DNA of 64,000 nucleotides from Oerskovia flava (GTDB taxonomy: Bacteria; Actinomycetota; Actinomycetes; Actinomycetales; Cellulomonadaceae), in NCBI RefSeq assembly GCF_026163685.1, contig NZ_JAOXSR010000002.1:62001-126000 (forward strand). Reading direction: 5' to 3'. Under the pieces are notes generated by a model, which made no database searches, had not been told where the DNA came from, and saw nothing but the letters and a program-made list of their open reading frames with translations. The position numbers were made by a program, and so were the translations under genes. Below are positions 49,047-58,306 of the stretch, piece by piece. Numbering within the stretch: position 1 is the first letter of the stretch; each line of letters begins with the position of its first letter.

Positions 49047-49964
49047 GTGAGTAGCCAGGCCCCGAGCGAGACCACGACCGACAGCTCGACGGACCCCTCG
49101 ACGGCGCCCGTCGGTGTGTCGGCGCCCCTCGACCCTGCCGGCCGCGAGCTCCCGCAGTTCGCGGACCCCGCGCCCCTGTCCGGGCACGGCCCGGCGCGCA
49201 TCATCGCGATGTGCAACCAGAAGGGCGGCGTCGGCAAGACCACGACGACGATCAACCTGGGCGCCGCGCTCGCGGAGTACGGGCGCCGGGTCCTCCTCGT
49301 CGACTTCGACCCGCAGGGTGCGGCGTCGGTCGGCCTCGGGGTCAATCCGCACGACCTGGACCGCACCGTCTACAACCTGCTCATGGACCGGGCCGTGACG
49401 GCCCACGACATCGTCGTCCAGAGCAACGTCCCGGGCCTGGACCTGCTGCCCGCGAACATCGACCTGTCCGCGGCCGAGGTCCAGCTCGTCGGCGAGGTCG
49501 CCCGCGAGTCCGTGCTGTCCCGGGTGCTGCGACCGATCGCCGACGAGTACGACGTGATCCTCGTCGACTGCCAGCCGTCGCTCGGCCTGCTCACCGTCAA
49601 CGCGCTCACCGCGGCGCACGGGGTGCTCATCCCGCTCGAGTGCGAGTTCTTCGCCCTGCGGGGTGTCGCGATGCTCGTGGAGACCATCGAGAAGGTCCGC
49701 GACCGGCTCAACCCGCTGCTCGAGGTCGACGGCATCCTCGCCACGATGTACGACTCGCGCACGCTGCACTCGCGCGAGGTGATCGCCCGCGTCCACGAGG
49801 CGTTCGGCGACAAGCTTCTGCACACCGTGATCGCCCGCACCGTGAAGTTCCCGGACGCGTCGGTGGCGGCCGAGCCCATCACCGTGTACGCCCCGAACCA
49901 CGCGGGCGCTACCGCCTACCGGCAGCTGGCCCGGGAGCTGGTAGCACGTGGCGACGCCGCCTGA
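49047..49964 (+). CDS. parA: ParA/Soj family chromosome-partitioning ATPase
   Basis: 305 aa. After a Ser/Thr/Pro-rich lead of about 45 residues comes the deviant Walker A AMCNQKGGVGKTTTTINLGA near residue 54, then VLLVDFDPQGAASVGLG, YDVILVDCQPSLGLLTVNAL and IPLECEFFALRGVAMLVETI. ParA dimers bind DNA and move cargo. No parB lies next to it, so it is probably the second, Scp-linked ParA found in actinobacteria (as Rv1708) rather than the origin-linked one. GTG 49047 is set by the promoter. scpA starts inside its last codons, overlapping by 17 bases. Confidence 0.92.
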   Translation: MSSQAPSETTTDSSTDPSTAPVGVSAPLDPAGRELPQFADPAPLSGHGPARIIAMCNQKGGVGKTTTTINLGAALAEYGRRVLLVDFDPQGAASVGLGVNPHDLDRTVYNLLMDRAVTAHDIVVQSNVPGLDLLPANIDLSAAEVQLVGEVARESVLSRVLRPIADEYDVILVDCQPSLGLLTVNALTAAHGVLIPLECEFFALRGVAMLVETIEKVRDRLNPLLEVDGILATMYDSRTLHSREVIARVHEAFGDKLLHTVIARTVKFPDASVAAEPITVYAPNHAGATAYRQLARELVARGDAA

Positions 49965-50859
49965 CACGACACCGGTCGCGACCGTCCCGACCGGCTTCGA
50001 GGTGCACCTGGAGAACTTCTCCGGGCCGTTCGACCTGCTGCTGTCGCTCATCATGAAGCACAAGCTGGACATCACCGAGGTGTCGCTCGCGCAAGTCACC
50101 GACGAGTTCATCGCGTACATCCGCGCGGCCGACGCGCCCGCGACGCGGCGCGGGGTCCGCGGCGGCTGGGCGCTCGGGACCGCGAGCGAGTTCCTCGTCG
50201 TGGCGGCGACACTCCTCGACCTCAAGGCGGCACGGCTGTTGCCGGCCGGTGACGTGGAGGACGCCGAAGACCTCGAGCTCCTCGAGGCCCGCGACCTGCT
50301 CTTCGCCCGCCTCCTGCAGTACCGCGCGTACAAGCAGGTGGCCGCCGTCATGGCCGAGCGTCTCGCGACCGAGGGCCGCCGGTTCCCGCGCGTCGTGCAG
50401 CTCGAGCCGGCGTTTGCCGCGCTGCTGCCGGACCTCGTCTGGCAGCTCGGGCCCGACCAGCTCGCGGCGCTCGCCGCCGACGCGCTCGCGCCCAAGCCGC
50501 CACCGCCCGGCGTCGACCTCGCCCACCTGCACGCGCCGGCCGTCAGCGTGCGCGAGCAGGCCGGGTTCCTCGTCGACCGGCTGCGCCACGAGGGCGCCGC
50601 GACGTTCCGTGCCCTGGTGGCCGACGCGGGCGAGACGGTCGTGGTCGTGGCGCGGTTCCTCGCGCTGCTCGAGCTGTTCCGTGAGGGCGTCGTGGGCTTC
50701 GACCAGGTGACGGCGCTCGGCGAGCTGACGGTGCGCTGGACGGGCAGCGAGGACGCGCAGACCGAGGACGTCCTGGGCGAGGTCGGCACGGAGTTCGACG
50801 GCGACGCGGAGTTCGACGCCGTCGACGGGGCCGATGATGACACGGAGGGATCGCGGTGA
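49948..50859 (+). CDS. scpA: Segregation and condensation protein A
   Basis: 303 aa, the kleisin of the SMC-ScpAB condensin. The N-terminus FEVHLENFSGPFDLLLSLIM plus HKLDITEVSLAQVTDEFIAY is the SMC-neck-binding helix pair, followed by ASEFLVVAATLLDLKAARLL. The C-terminal winged helix has AGETVVVVARFLALLELFRE, GVVGFDQ. The last 30 residues are Asp/Glu-rich. GTG 49948 overlaps parA and its stop overlaps scpB (GTGA). smc itself is not in the window. Confidence 0.93.
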   Translation: MATPPDTTPVATVPTGFEVHLENFSGPFDLLLSLIMKHKLDITEVSLAQVTDEFIAYIRAADAPATRRGVRGGWALGTASEFLVVAATLLDLKAARLLPAGDVEDAEDLELLEARDLLFARLLQYRAYKQVAAVMAERLATEGRRFPRVVQLEPAFAALLPDLVWQLGPDQLAALAADALAPKPPPPGVDLAHLHAPAVSVREQAGFLVDRLRHEGAATFRALVADAGETVVVVARFLALLELFREGVVGFDQVTALGELTVRWTGSEDAQTEDVLGEVGTEFDGDAEFDAVDGADDDTEGSR

Positions 50860-51605
50860 GCGACGACGCGACCATGGACGAACCTGACGCCGTGCACGAC
50901 GTGCACGACCTCCCGGGCGGGGCGAGGGCGGCTCTCGAGGCGGTGCTCATGGTCGCCGACGAGCCGATCCCGGCCGTGCGGCTGGCCGCGGCGCTCGGGC
51001 TCCCGACCGGTGAGGTTGACGACCTCCTCGTGTCGCTGGCGGAGGAGTACCGCGGCGAGCACGGCTTCGCGCCGCGCGGGTTCGAGCTGCGCGAGGCAGG
51101 CGGCGGGTGGCGCGTCTACTCGGCGCCCGCGTTCGCCGAGGTCGTCGGGCGGTTCGTGCTGGAGGGGCAGACGGCCCGTCTCACGCAGGCCGCTTTGGAG
51201 ACCCTCGCCGTCATCGCGTACCGTCAGCCGGTCACCCGCGGTCAGGTCTCGGCCGTCCGGGGGGTGAACGTCGACGGCGTGGTCCGTACGCTCTCCACGC
51301 GTGGGCTCGTCGCCGAGGTGGGTCAGGACCCGTCGACCGGGGCGGTCCTGTACGGGACCACGGGGTACTTCCTGGAACGGATGGGCTTCACGAGCCTCGA
51401 CGAGTTGCCGCACCTGGCACCGCACCTGCCGGACATGGAGACCCTCGACGGGCTCGACGCGTTCGGCGGTCTCGGGCCGCGTCACGAGCCCGCCGGACGT
51501 GACGATCACCACGATCACGCCGACGGCGCCGGCACGAGCACCGACGTCAGCACCGACACCAGCACCGCGGGTCGCACCGCACCGACGACCGAAGGACGAT
51601 CATGA
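50856..51605 (+). CDS. scpB: Segregation and condensation protein B
   Basis: 249 aa. Two winged-helix domains: RAALEAVLMVADEPIPAVRL with LGLPTGEVDDLLVSLAEEYR, and TQAALETLAVIAYRQPVTRG then RGVNVDGVVRTLSTRGLVAE and GTTGYFLERMGFTSLDELPH. ScpB dimers bind ScpA. The last 50 residues are an unusual tail with a His/Asp cluster (RDDHHDHADG) and Ser/Thr repeats, probably disordered. GTG 50856 overlaps scpA and its stop overlaps rluB, so these form one coupled unit. Confidence 0.93.
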   Translation: MSDDATMDEPDAVHDVHDLPGGARAALEAVLMVADEPIPAVRLAAALGLPTGEVDDLLVSLAEEYRGEHGFAPRGFELREAGGGWRVYSAPAFAEVVGRFVLEGQTARLTQAALETLAVIAYRQPVTRGQVSAVRGVNVDGVVRTLSTRGLVAEVGQDPSTGAVLYGTTGYFLERMGFTSLDELPHLAPHLPDMETLDGLDAFGGLGPRHEPAGRDDHHDHADGAGTSTDVSTDTSTAGRTAPTTEGRS

Positions 51606-52696
51606 GCAGCAGGCAGCACCAGGGCGAGGGGTCCGGTCGCGCGTCGGGCGGGTCGAGGTCGAACGAGGGCAGGTCCGGTCAGGCACGGTCGGGCCAGGGC
51701 AGGTCCGGCCAGGCGCGTTCCACCCAGCCACGGTCGGGTCAGGCGAGGCCTGACCAGGCAGGGGCCGGTCGGACGCAGTCCGGCCAGCCGCGACCGGGCG
51801 AGGCCGACGACGGGCGTCCCCGCCGGTCCACCGGTCGGCCCGACGGCGGGTCCCCCCGCGGGGGCGGCCGTGCCACCGGACGTGGCACGGGGCGCGGGGC
51901 CGCTGGGGCGTCGCGTCCTGCCCGTGCGCGCCGCGCGGCGCCGGAGAGCCCGCCTCGCGACGTCCACGTCGCCGACGGTGTGCGGCTGCAGAAGGTCCTC
52001 GCCTCGGCGGGCGTGGGGTCGCGCCGTGCGTGCGAGGACCTCATCTCGGACGGCCGCGTCGAGGTCGACGGCGTGCGGGTGACGGAGCTCGGCGTGCGCG
52101 TCGACCCGGAGCGCGCCGTCGTGCACGTCGACGGGATGCGTCTGCAGCTCGACACGACGAAGATCACGCTCGCGTTCAACAAGCCGCTCGGTGTGGTCTC
52201 GACCATGCACGACCCCGAGGGGCGTCCGTCGCTGCAGGAGTTCGTCGCGAACCGCACGGAGCGTCTCTTCCACGTCGGTCGCCTCGACGCGGACAGTGAG
52301 GGCCTGCTGCTGCTCACCAACGACGGTGAGCTCGCGAACCGGCTCGCGCACCCCAAGTACGAGATCCCCAAGACGTACCTCGTGACCCTCGAGGGCCGCG
52401 TGGCGGGCAACACCGCGAACAAGCTGCTGCACGGCGTCGAGCTCGAGGACGGGCCGGCCCGCGTCGACCGATACCGGGTCGTCGACTCGACCCCGCAGGC
52501 CAGCCTCGTGGAGGTCGAGCTGCACGAGGGCCGTCACCGCATCGTGCGGCGGATGTTCGAGGAGGTCGGGTACCCCGTGACCCAGCTGCTGCGGACCCGC
52601 ATCGGTCCGATCCACCTGGGCAACCTGCGTCCCGGCACCACCCGCGTGCTGGGCCGTACCGAGCTCGGCACCCTCATGAGCGAGGTCGCGCTCTAG
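51602..52696 (+). CDS. rluB: 23S rRNA pseudouridine synthase, RluB/RsuA family, with repetitive N-terminal tail
   Basis: 364 aa. Residues 1-115 are a low-complexity basic tail built on SGQxR units, then Gly/Arg-rich. The S4 domain has VRLQKVLASAGVGSRRACED near residue 127. The synthase domain has ITLAFNKPLGVVSTMHDPEG, the catalytic Asp in LFHVGRLDADSEGLLLLTND near 220, KTYLVTLEGRV and EGRHRIVRRMFEEVGYPVTQ. RluB modifies helix 89-93 region uridines in E. coli; the exact site here is not known. The basic tail may help rRNA binding. ATG 51602 overlaps the scpB stop (ATGA). Confidence 0.93.
   Translation: MSSRQHQGEGSGRASGGSRSNEGRSGQARSGQGRSGQARSTQPRSGQARPDQAGAGRTQSGQPRPGEADDGRPRRSTGRPDGGSPRGGGRATGRGTGRGAAGASRPARARRAAPESPPRDVHVADGVRLQKVLASAGVGSRRACEDLISDGRVEVDGVRVTELGVRVDPERAVVHVDGMRLQLDTTKITLAFNKPLGVVSTMHDPEGRPSLQEFVANRTERLFHVGRLDADSEGLLLLTNDGELANRLAHPKYEIPKTYLVTLEGRVAGNTANKLLHGVELEDGPARVDRYRVVDSTPQASLVEVELHEGRHRIVRRMFEEVGYPVTQLLRTRIGPIHLGNLRPGTTRVLGRTELGTLMSEVAL
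51660..51790 (+). repeat. Degenerate in-frame repeats coding SGQ-R units in rluB
   Basis: About eight imperfect copies of a 12-15 base unit near gtccggtcaggcacg, keeping the reading frame and coding SGQAR/SGQGR/SGQPR. Likely slippage-prone. It is coding sequence, not an intergenic array. Confidence 0.7.
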
Positions 52697-52791
52697 GGCG
52701 TCACCACCTCGTCCGACCACCTGTCCGCACGTCATCAGCAGCACGCCGCCGTGCACCGGCGCCGCGCACCACCTACCGAGGAGCACGATCT

Positions 52792-53154
52792 ATGCCGGTC
52801 CGGGCCATCCGAGGAGCGACGCAGCTCGAGACGGACGAGCGCGAGCACCTCTTCGAGCGCACGCGCGAGCTCGTCCGGGCGGTGCTCGACGCGAACGCCG
52901 TGGACTCCGACGCGCTCATCTCGATCTTCTTCACCTGCACCCCCGACCTCACGTCGGACTTCCCGGCCGCTGCGGCCCGGGAGATGGGGCTCGGTGACGT
53001 GCCGCTGATGTGCGCGGTCGAGCTCGACGTCCCGCACGCGCTGCCGCGCGTCGTGCGGCTCATGGCGCACGCCGAGCTCGCGGTCGAGCGGGCCGACGTG
53101 GCGCACGTCTACCTCCACGGTGCGACGTCCCTGCGCAAGGACCTGGCCCAGTGA
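52792..53154 (+). CDS. aroH: Chorismate mutase, AroH type
   Basis: 120 aa, the trimeric barrel type, unlike the helical AroQ mutases more usual in bacteria. PVRAIRGATQLETDEREHLF carries the active-site Arg near residue 7; SIFFTCTPDLTSDFPAAAAR and VPLMCAVELDVPHALPRVVR hold the Cys-Glu-Arg active-site set seen in Bacillus AroH; it ends VAHVYLHGATSLRKDL. It converts chorismate to prephenate for Phe/Tyr. ATG 52792 follows GAGGAG. Its stop overlaps the cmk GTG, which starts the aroH-cmk-plsC-eamA run. Confidence 0.93.
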   Translation: MPVRAIRGATQLETDEREHLFERTRELVRAVLDANAVDSDALISIFFTCTPDLTSDFPAAAAREMGLGDVPLMCAVELDVPHALPRVVRLMAHAELAVERADVAHVYLHGATSLRKDLAQ

Positions 53155-53912
53155 GCGCCGACCGCGACCCAGCCGTCGCCGCGCTCGGCAGCCCACTGGT
53201 CGTCGCGATCGACGGGCCGTCGGGCTCGGGCAAGTCCAGCGTCTCGCGCGCGGTCGCCGGTCGTCTCGGTGTCGCGTACCTCGACACCGGGGCCATGTAC
53301 CGCGCGGCGACCTGGTGGTGCCTGCGGCGGGGTGTGGACCTCACCGACGCCGACTCGGTCTCCCGGGCCGTGCGCGTCATGCCGCTCGTCATGGGGATCG
53401 ACCCCGCTGCACCCGGTGTGCACGTCGACGGCACCGACGTCAGCGAAGCCATCCGCACCACCGAGATCTCCACGGCCGTGAGCGCGGTCGCGACGAACCT
53501 CGACGTGCGCAGCGAGCTGCGCCGACTGCAGCGTGCCGCGATCGACGCCGAGCGCGAGCCCGGGTCGTTCTCCGGCGGACGCGGGATCGTCGCGGAGGGC
53601 CGCGACATCACGACGGTCGTGGCACCCGACGCCGACGCGCGGATCCTGCTCACGGCGAGCGAGGAGGCGCGCCTGGCCCGGCGCGCCCTCGACGTGCACG
53701 GCGAGGCCGGCGAGGCAGCGGTCGCGGCCACGCGTGACCAGGTCCTGCGGCGCGACCGCGACGACTCGGCCGTCTCCCAGTTCCACGTCGCCGCGGACGG
53801 TGTGGTGACGGTGGACTCGTCCGACCTCGACTACGAGCAGACGATCCAGGCCGTGCTCGACGTCATCGAGCAGGTCGCCGGGCGCCCCCAGGGCGCCGAC
53901 CCGGCACGATGA
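53151..53912 (+). CDS. cmk: Cytidylate kinase
   Basis: 253 aa. P-loop VVAIDGPSGSGKSSVSRAVA near residue 17, LGVAYLDTGAMYRAATWWCL, the NMP-binding insert typical of bacterial CMP kinases, IVAEGRDITTVVAPDADARI near 145, and the lid RRDRDDSAVSQFHVAADGVV. It phosphorylates CMP and dCMP. GTG 53151 overlaps aroH by 4 bases, and its stop overlaps the plsC ATG (ATGA). The order scpB-rluB-cmk-der is standard in actinobacteria, with aroH, plsC and the transporter inserted here. Confidence 0.95.
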   Translation: MSADRDPAVAALGSPLVVAIDGPSGSGKSSVSRAVAGRLGVAYLDTGAMYRAATWWCLRRGVDLTDADSVSRAVRVMPLVMGIDPAAPGVHVDGTDVSEAIRTTEISTAVSAVATNLDVRSELRRLQRAAIDAEREPGSFSGGRGIVAEGRDITTVVAPDADARILLTASEEARLARRALDVHGEAGEAAVAATRDQVLRRDRDDSAVSQFHVAADGVVTVDSSDLDYEQTIQAVLDVIEQVAGRPQGADPAR

Positions 53913-54628
53913 GCGCCGCGGCCGCGCCGGCGGGTGCGGTCCCCTCGCCGGTCGGGCCGGCGTGGTCGCGGTGGGTGGGCCGGTTCCTCGCGCGGGCGGT
54001 CTGGGCCACCGGCGTCGAGGGACGTGCGTACGTCCCGGCCGACGGACCGGTGCTGCTGGCCGCCAACCACACCGGGCTCGTCGACGGACCCGTCGTGCTC
54101 GGCGTCGCGCCCCGGCCGGTGCACATCCTCGTCAAGGAGGAGATGTTCTCGGGCCCCGTCGGCCTCGTGCTGCGTGCAGCCGGGCAGATCCCCGTCGACC
54201 GCCCCGCCACCGGTACCGGCGGCCGGGCCGCGCTCGCCACGGCGCTCGCGGTCCTGCGCCGCGGCGGGGCCGTCGGTGTGTTCCCGGAGGGGAACCGCGG
54301 TCGGGGGGACGCGGTCTCGGCCCGCGCGGGTGTCGCCTGGCTCGCGCTCAACGGGCACGCGCCCGTCGTGCCGGTCGCCGTGCTCGGCACGCGGCGCACG
54401 GGTGAGGGCGTGGCCCACGTCCCCGGGTTCCGGCGTCGGCTGCACGTCGAGTTCGGGCCCCCGCTGCACCTCGAGCGGCAGCCCGGCGTCAGCGGGCGGC
54501 AGGCGCTCGTCGACGCGAACGAGCAGATCCGGCTCGCTCTCGTCGAGCTCGTGACGGCGGCCTCGGCCCGCACCGGGATCGCGCTGCCGACGGACGACCC
54601 CAACCGGGAGCGCGGAGCGGCCCGATGA
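53909..54628 (+). CDS. plsC: 1-acyl-sn-glycerol-3-phosphate acyltransferase family protein
   Basis: 239 aa. The PlsC H-x4-D motif is seen in LLAANHTGLVDGPVVLGVAP near residue 53, block II in VHILVKEEMFSGPVG with GLVLRAAGQIPVDR, block III in GAVGVFPEGNRGRGDA (EGNR instead of the common EGTR) and VPVAVLGTRRTGEGV. There is a hydrophobic N-terminal helix. It probably makes phosphatidic acid from lysophosphatidate at the membrane; other acyl acceptors are possible in this broad family. ATGA overlaps with both neighbours couple it to cmk and to the EamA gene. Confidence 0.88.
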   Translation: MSAAAAPAGAVPSPVGPAWSRWVGRFLARAVWATGVEGRAYVPADGPVLLAANHTGLVDGPVVLGVAPRPVHILVKEEMFSGPVGLVLRAAGQIPVDRPATGTGGRAALATALAVLRRGGAVGVFPEGNRGRGDAVSARAGVAWLALNGHAPVVPVAVLGTRRTGEGVAHVPGFRRRLHVEFGPPLHLERQPGVSGRQALVDANEQIRLALVELVTAASARTGIALPTDDPNRERGAAR

Positions 54629-55617
54629 GCCCGTCCGCGCCCGCCGGCACGTCGTCGCCGGGGGCGGGCCTGCTGCTCGGCCTGGCCTCCGCGCTCGCCT
54701 TCGGGGCGAGCGGGCCGTTCGTCAAGCCCCTGCTCGAGGCCGGGTGGACGCCCGGTGCCGCCGTCCTCGCCCGCGCCCTGGGCGCGGCGCTCGTGCTGGC
54801 ACCGTTCGCGCTCGTCGCGCTGCGGGGCAGCCACCGGCTGCTCCGGCAGGAGTACCGGCTCGTCGCGGGGTTCGGGCTCGTCGCCGTCGCGGGCACCCAG
54901 CTCTGCTACTTCGCGGCCGTCGAGCGGATGCCGGTCGGGCTCGCCCTGCTCATCGAGTACCTCGCGCCCGTGCTGCTCGTGGGCCTCGCCTGGGTGCGTA
55001 CCCGGCGTGTCCCGCCGGCGATCACGCTCGTCGGCTCGGCGGTCAGCATCGCCGGGCTGGTCCTCGTCGTCGACCTCTCCCGCGGACGCCCCGACCTGCT
55101 GGGCATCCTCTTCGCGCTGGGCGCGGCCGTCGGTGTCGGCACCTACTTCGTGCTGTCCGCGCGCCCGACCCGGCTGCCGCCGGTGGCGCTCGCGGCGAGC
55201 GGGTTGGCGGTGGGCGCCGCGGCGCTCGGGACGGCGGGGGCCGTGGGCGTCCTGCCGCTCGCCGCCCCGCGGGTCGACGTCGTCCTGTGGGACACGGTCG
55301 TGCCCTGGTTCGTGCCGCTCGCGGTCGTCGTGGTGATCGCGACGGCGTTCGCGTACGTGTCGGGGGTCGCCGCGGTCGTGCGGATGGGGGAGCGCCTCGC
55401 CTCGTTCGTCGGGCTGTCGGAGGTGCTCTTCGCGGTCCTCCTCGCGTGGCTCCTGCTGGCGGAGGTGCCGAGCCTCGTCCAGCTTCTCGGAGGCCTGTGC
55501 ATCGTGGCCGGGGTGGTGCTGATCCGCCTCGCCCCGGCGTCGGCGGTGCTGCCCGGGCACGGCGCCCCGGCACCCCGCGACCGGTCCGCGACCGACACCC
55601 CGGACCCCACGGTTTAG
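54625..55617 (+). CDS. EamA (DMT superfamily) transporter
   Basis: 330 aa with ten predicted membrane helices in two EamA repeats (about 14-148 and 160-300). Typical segments are [20 protein letters not shown] at the start, [20 protein letters not shown] ending repeat one, and [20 protein letters not shown] ending repeat two. The family exports amino acids, metabolites or drugs; the substrate here is unknown. ATG 54625 overlaps plsC by ATGA. It is the last gene of the aroH-cmk-plsC run, 31 bases before der. Confidence 0.88.
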   Translation: MSPSAPAGTSSPGAGLLLGLASALAFGASGPFVKPLLEAGWTPGAAVLARALGAALVLAPFALVALRGSHRLLRQEYRLVAGFGLVAVAGTQLCYFAAVERMPVGLALLIEYLAPVLLVGLAWVRTRRVPPAITLVGSAVSIAGLVLVVDLSRGRPDLLGILFALGAAVGVGTYFVLSARPTRLPPVALAASGLAVGAAALGTAGAVGVLPLAAPRVDVVLWDTVVPWFVPLAVVVVIATAFAYVSGVAAVVRMGERLASFVGLSEVLFAVLLAWLLLAEVPSLVQLLGGLCIVAGVVLIRLAPASAVLPGHGAPAPRDRSATDTPDPTV

Positions 55618-55636
55618 CGCTGGGGCGTTCGCCTGG

Positions 55637-55642
55637 GAGAAT
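55637..55642 (+). promoter_or_regulatory. -10 element of der
   Basis: GAGAAT, a weak hexamer, ends 6 bases before ATG 55649. Confidence 0.4.
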
Positions 55643-55648
55643 GGCCCC

Positions 55649-57202
55649 ATGACCACTCCTGACCCCGCCCAGTCCGCCGACCAGGCACCGGTGAACCACG
55701 ACGGCGAGGCCATCACGTCCGACGACTCAGCCGTCGTCTCGCCGATCGACGCACCCCCGACCATCGATGACGAGGTCGCGCACGAACGCGCCCTGCGCGT
55801 CGGTCTCGACGAGTACGAGCTCGAGGACGCCGACCGCGCCCTCATCGACGGCGAGCTCGACGAGGACGGTGACCACGTCCCCGAGGCGCCGGCACCGGTC
55901 CTCGCGGTCGTCGGCCGCCCGAACGTCGGCAAGTCCACGCTCGTCAACCGCATCCTCGGGCGCCGCGAGGCCGTCGTCGAGGACCGCCCCGGCGTGACGC
56001 GCGACCGTGTGAGCTACCCGGGCGAGTGGGCCGGCCGCCGGTTCACCCTGGTCGACACGGGCGGCTGGGAGGTCGACGTCGCCGGCATCGAGGCACGCGT
56101 CGCCGAGCAGGCCGAGGTCGCGATCTCCCTCGCGGACGCCGTGGTGTTCGTCGTGGACGCCATGGTCGGCCCGACCGCCACCGACGAGCGGGTCGTGCGG
56201 ATGCTGCGCGCCTCGGGCAAGCCCGTCGTGCTGTGCGCCAACAAGGTCGACGGACCGCGCGGCGAGGCCGACGCGGCGTCGCTGTGGAGCCTCGGGCTCG
56301 GTGAGCCGCACGCCGTCTCGGCGCTGCACGGCCGCGGGACGGGTGACCTGCTCGACGCCGCCATGAAGGCGCTGCCGACCGAGTCCGAGCACGGTGAGCT
56401 GCGACCGGACGGCCCGCGCCGGGTCGCCCTCGTCGGCCGCCCGAACGTCGGCAAGTCGTCCCTGCTGAACAAGATCGCCGGCTCCGAGCGCGTCGTCGTC
56501 GACGAGGTCGCGGGCACGACGCGCGACCCGGTCGACGAGCTCGTCGAGCTCAAGGGCATCCCGTACTGGTTCGTCGACACCGCGGGCATCCGCCGACGGG
56601 TGCACCAGACGAAGGGTGCGGACTTCTACGCCTCGCTGCGCACGCAGGCCGCGATCGAGAAGGCCGAGGTCGCGGTCGTGCTCCTCGACGCGTCCAACCC
56701 GCTCACCGAGCAGGACACCCGCGTGCTGTCCCAGGTGGTCGACGCCGGTCGTGCGCTGGTCATCGCGTACAACAAGTGGGACCTCATGGACGACGACCGC
56801 CGTCCCTACCTGGAGCGCGAGATCGAGAAGGAGCTCGTGCAGCTCCAGTGGGCGCCGCGCGTCAACGTCTCGGCCCGCACGGGCTGGCACACCGAGCGCC
56901 TGGTGCCCGCGCTCGAGCGCTCGCTCGAGTCGTGGGACAAGCGCATCCCGACGGGCCGGCTCAACGCGTTCCTCGGTGAGCTCGTCGCTGCCCACCCGCA
57001 CCCTCTGCGCGGCGGCAAGCAGTCGCGCATCCTCTTCGCGACGCAGGCCTCCACCCGGCCCCCGCGCTTCGTCATCTTCGCCACGGGCTTCATCGAGGCC
57101 GGCTACCGCCGGTTCATCGAGCGTCGCCTGCGCGAGACCTTCGGGTTCGACGGCACGCCCATCGAGATCAGCGTGCGCGTGCGGGAGAAGCGCAAGCGGT
57201 GA
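55649..57202 (+). CDS. der: Ribosome-assembly GTPase Der (EngA)
   Basis: 517 aa; an acidic lead of about 80 residues precedes the core. Two tandem GTPase domains: G1 [20 protein letters not shown] near residue 87 with [11 protein letters not shown] and NKVDG; second G1 [20 protein letters not shown] near 261 with [20 protein letters not shown] and [10 protein letters not shown]. The C-terminal KH-like domain ([20 protein letters not shown], then [20 protein letters not shown]) contacts rRNA. It is needed for 50S assembly. The acidic N-terminal extension is usual in actinobacteria. Its stop overlaps the next gene (GTGA). Confidence 0.96.
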   Translation: MTTPDPAQSADQAPVNHDGEAITSDDSAVVSPIDAPPTIDDEVAHERALRVGLDEYELEDADRALIDGELDEDGDHVPEAPAPVLAVVGRPNVGKSTLVNRILGRREAVVEDRPGVTRDRVSYPGEWAGRRFTLVDTGGWEVDVAGIEARVAEQAEVAISLADAVVFVVDAMVGPTATDERVVRMLRASGKPVVLCANKVDGPRGEADAASLWSLGLGEPHAVSALHGRGTGDLLDAAMKALPTESEHGELRPDGPRRVALVGRPNVGKSSLLNKIAGSERVVVDEVAGTTRDPVDELVELKGIPYWFVDTAGIRRRVHQTKGADFYASLRTQAAIEKAEVAVVLLDASNPLTEQDTRVLSQVVDAGRALVIAYNKWDLMDDDRRPYLEREIEKELVQLQWAPRVNVSARTGWHTERLVPALERSLESWDKRIPTGRLNAFLGELVAAHPHPLRGGKQSRILFATQASTRPPRFVIFATGFIEAGYRRFIERRLRETFGFDGTPIEISVRVREKRKR

Positions 57203-58257
57203 GCGACGGCGCGGGGCTGTCGCGTCGCGCCCGGATGCTGCGCGCCGGTGTCGCGCGCGACACGGCCGCCGTGCGGCACCTGGTGACGTTCCTCGTCGTC
57301 GGGGTGGCGACCGTGCTCGGCACGCGCTTCTACCTCGCGGCGGCGAACTACCCGCAGGTCGGCGGTGGTGACCTGCACGTCGCGCACGTGCTCTGGGGCG
57401 GTCTCGGCATGGCCCTGGGCATCGTCGTGCTGCTGTCGTTCGTCGGCCCCGCGCTGCGGTCGCTGGGCGCGGTGCTCAGCGGCGTCGGCTTCGGGCTGTT
57501 CGTCGACGAGATCGGCAAGTTCGTCACGAGCGACAACGACTACTTCTACCAGCCGACGGCGGCGCTCATCTACGGCGTGGTCGTCGTGCTGGTCCTCGTG
57601 ACCGAGGCGCTGCACGGGCGTCGGCGCCACCACCCGGCGGAGTATCTCGCGGTCGCGACCGACCGGGCGGTCGCCGGCATCGCGGGCGGCTTCACCGACG
57701 TCGCGCGCGCCGAGGCGCGCACGCTCGCCGAGCGCGGTCGCGGGGAGCCTGCGGCCGACGAGGTCCTGGCGCTCGTCGAGGCCGTCCCACGTGACGACGT
57801 CGACGTCCCCGACCCTGTCCGTGCGCTCGTGCGCCGCGCGGCGGCGTGGTTCACCGCGGCGCTCGAGCACCGGTGGACCGCCGTCGTGGTGGTCGTCGCC
57901 GTGCTCGGCGCGGCGGCCGGCTCGCTCGCCGCCGGGGTGCGTGTGCTCGTCGGCGACGTGGACGTCCCGACCTGGGTCGGGCTCGGGATCGTCGTGGGTG
58001 TGGCGGTGACGGTCGCGTGCGTCGTCGCGGGGCTGCTCGTCGGCCGCGACGACCGCCGCGCGGGCGCCGTGTGGGTACGCCGCGGGGTGCTCGTCTCGTT
58101 GCTCGTCACCCAGCTTCTCGCCTTCCGCGCCGTCGAGTGGGTCGCGGTCGCCGGGCTCACGGTCGACCTCCTCGTCCTCGCGGCGCTCGGCGCCGCGCTG
58201 GGGCGCGACGACGAGCAGCGCACCCGCCACGGACGGACGGGTGCCGCCGCTCGGTGA
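57199..58257 (+). CDS. Membrane protein of unknown function
   Basis: 352 aa; I do not recognise the family. The N-terminal half has about four membrane helices (starting near residues 27, 56, 77 and 119), with the conserved-looking [20 protein letters not shown] and [14 protein letters not shown] between helices 3 and 4. A cytosolic stretch of about 80 residues follows, then about four more helices (from 228). FVDEIGKF with Asp, Glu and Lys in a membrane segment is the kind of feature seen in small integral proteins of unknown role. GTG 57199 overlaps the der stop, so it is translationally coupled to der. It converges with the dockerin-amidase gene. Confidence 0.75.
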   Translation: MSDGAGLSRRARMLRAGVARDTAAVRHLVTFLVVGVATVLGTRFYLAAANYPQVGGGDLHVAHVLWGGLGMALGIVVLLSFVGPALRSLGAVLSGVGFGLFVDEIGKFVTSDNDYFYQPTAALIYGVVVVLVLVTEALHGRRRHHPAEYLAVATDRAVAGIAGGFTDVARAEARTLAERGRGEPAADEVLALVEAVPRDDVDVPDPVRALVRRAAAWFTAALEHRWTAVVVVVAVLGAAAGSLAAGVRVLVGDVDVPTWVGLGIVVGVAVTVACVVAGLLVGRDDRRAGAVWVRRGVLVSLLVTQLLAFRAVEWVAVAGLTVDLLVLAALGAALGRDDEQRTRHGRTGAAAR

Positions 58258-58265
58258 GCGACGGC

Positions 58266-58284
58266 ACCCGGTCCTGTGCCGGGT
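58266..58284. terminator. Short hairpin between convergent genes
   Basis: ACCCGG (58266-58271) and CCGGGT (58279-58284) with a 7-base loop, then CGTTT on the plus strand. Only 6 bp. Confidence 0.4.
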
Positions 58285-58306
58285 CGTTTCCCCGGCAGAC
58301 GTTCCC

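Noticed and set aside
51660-51790. CRISPR-like or intergenic repeat array
   Set aside because: The repeats are short, imperfect, have no spacers and lie in frame inside rluB.
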